Assembly: GCA_012510625.1 (NCBI GenBank) | Contig: JAAZHP010000184.1 | Span: 1 to 6,122, forward strand | From: Bacillota bacterium | Lineage (GTDB): Bacteria > Bacillota > Dethiobacteria > DTU022 | Reading direction: 5' to 3' | DNA length: 6,122 bases | In this document: positions 5,854 through 6,122 of the stretch, piece after piece | Layout: the number at the start of each line of letters is the position of its first letter | Numbering within the stretch: position 1 is the stretch's first letter | Notes under the pieces: model-generated | Database searches by the model: none | The model's input: the letters and a program-made list of their open reading frames with translations, nothing else | What the model was told of the DNA's origin: nothing | Program-made: the position numbers and the translations under genes

Positions 5854-5893
5854 GCCAACACCTCCCCTATAAGTGCAATTTGCCTGCCTTTAA

Positions 5894-5931
5894 AAATCCC
5901 CCTAAATCCCCCTTTAGAAAAGGGGGACTTT
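5894..5931. repeat. 38-bp C-rich/G-rich hairpin repeat, copy A
   Basis: The unit has two ATCCCCCT-type blocks followed by AGAAAAGGGGGACTTT. CCCCCTTT (5908-5915) pairs perfectly with AAAGGGGG (5919-5926) around the loop AGA. It is identical over 38 bp to copy B, 105 bp away. Such elements are dispersed, non-coding and found, from memory, in many bacterial genomes. It lies about 40 bp upstream of the rpmA start, within its likely leader or promoter region. Confidence 0.9.
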
Positions 5932-5954
5932 CTGACCTGACCTCAGCACCCGCC

Positions 5955-6000
5955 TTAAATGCGTCGAGTCATTACCAGTTGAGTAATACTTCGAATTTAA
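5955..6000. repeat. Imperfect inverted repeat between copies A and B
   Basis: TTAAAT (5955-5960) pairs with ATTTAA (5995-6000), and TCGAGTCATTAC (5964-5975) pairs with GTAATACTTCGA (5983-5994) allowing one unpaired base on each side. The loop is CAGTTGA. The stem occupies most of the spacer between the identical repeats, so the three parts may form one compound element. Confidence 0.5.
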
Positions 6001-6036
6001 ATCCCCCTAAATCCCCCTTTAGAAAAGGGGGACTTT
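5999..6036. repeat. 38-bp C-rich/G-rich hairpin repeat, copy B
   Basis: This is an exact direct copy of 5894-5931 in the same orientation, with the CCCCCTTT/AAAGGGGG stem at 6013-6020 and 6024-6031. Identity over the full unit suggests recent duplication or ongoing homogenisation. Confidence 0.9.
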
Positions 6037-6067
6037 TAAAAGGATGACCTTGAAGTTAGTCCCTTAT

Positions 6068-6107
6068 CTCCCCCCTTTGCAAAAGGGGGGCCGGGGGGGA
6101 TTTTTTT
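6068..6107. repeat. Divergent repeat copy C, inverted orientation
   Basis: CCCCCCTTT (6070-6078) and AAAAGGGGGG (6081-6090) form a hairpin, followed by CCGGGGGGGATTTTTTT. Read on the minus strand it has the same order as copies A and B: AAAATCCCCC, a short spacer, CCCCCCTTTT, then AAAGGGGGG. It differs in the spacer (GG-CC in place of TAAAT) and in the loop. No gene is visible from 5854 to 6122. TTA at 6120-6122 could be the stop codon of a minus-strand gene further right, but nothing else supports that. Confidence 0.7.
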
Positions 6108-6122
6108 ACTGGACGCTTCTTA

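Noticed and set aside
5823..6047. Plus-strand open frame of 74 codons containing NPPKSPFRKGG twice
   Set aside because: The repeated peptide is simply the 38-bp hairpin repeat translated, and the frame begins antisense to the rpmA start. There is no ribosome binding site or known domain.
5894..6107. Possible CRISPR array
   Set aside because: There are only two exact copies plus one inverted relative, the units are C/G-homopolymer hairpins, and the single 67-bp spacer is palindromic. No cas gene is present.

Overview
The window holds a conserved bacterial housekeeping cluster, read almost entirely on the minus strand. In transcription order (high to low coordinates) it contains rpmA (L27), obg, nadD, a single-RRM RNA-binding protein, yqeK, an LCP/LytR_C-type membrane protein, rsfS, and a ThiF/MoeB/HesA-family adenylyltransferase that runs off the left edge. 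The order obg-nadD-yqeK-(LCP)-rsfS is typical of Firmicutes, especially Clostridia. Strong GGAGG-type ribosome binding sites and moderately high GC suggest a Peptococcaceae/Syntrophomonadales-like anaerobe. That assignment is an inference from gene order and style, not a database match.

Layout. Positions 5854-6122 have no gene. They carry two identical 38-bp C-rich/G-rich hairpin repeats around an imperfect palindrome, plus a third divergent copy in inverted orientation. rpmA follows at 5581-5853 and ends in a strong Rho-independent terminator that overlaps its stop codon. obg (to 4217) and nadD (to 3564) lie only 8 bp apart. A short AT-rich gap with a perfect TATAAT precedes the 84-residue RRM gene (3260-3514). 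After a 98-bp gap come yqeK, the LCP-like gene and rsfS, packed 3 bp and 25 bp apart. A 202-bp spacer (787-988) holds two tandem GTAC-centred palindromic repeats and separates rsfS from the ThiF-like gene (1-786, partial).

How the genes fit together. L27, Obg and RsfS act on the 50S ribosomal subunit (component, assembly GTPase, silencing factor). NadD makes the NAD precursor deamido-NAD, and YqeK is an HD-domain phosphohydrolase that degrades Ap4A. The LCP-like protein faces the cell envelope. The RRM protein is an unusual insertion among these genes.

No wholly new system is evident. The points most worth a second look are: an obg reading frame whose conserved N-terminus can only begin at ATC; an RRM gene inside the nadD-yqeK unit; an LCP protein that has lost the family's diagnostic Arg/Asp motifs; an L27 without the cleavable N-terminal extension usual in Firmicutes; and two unrelated families of palindromic repeats flanking the cluster.
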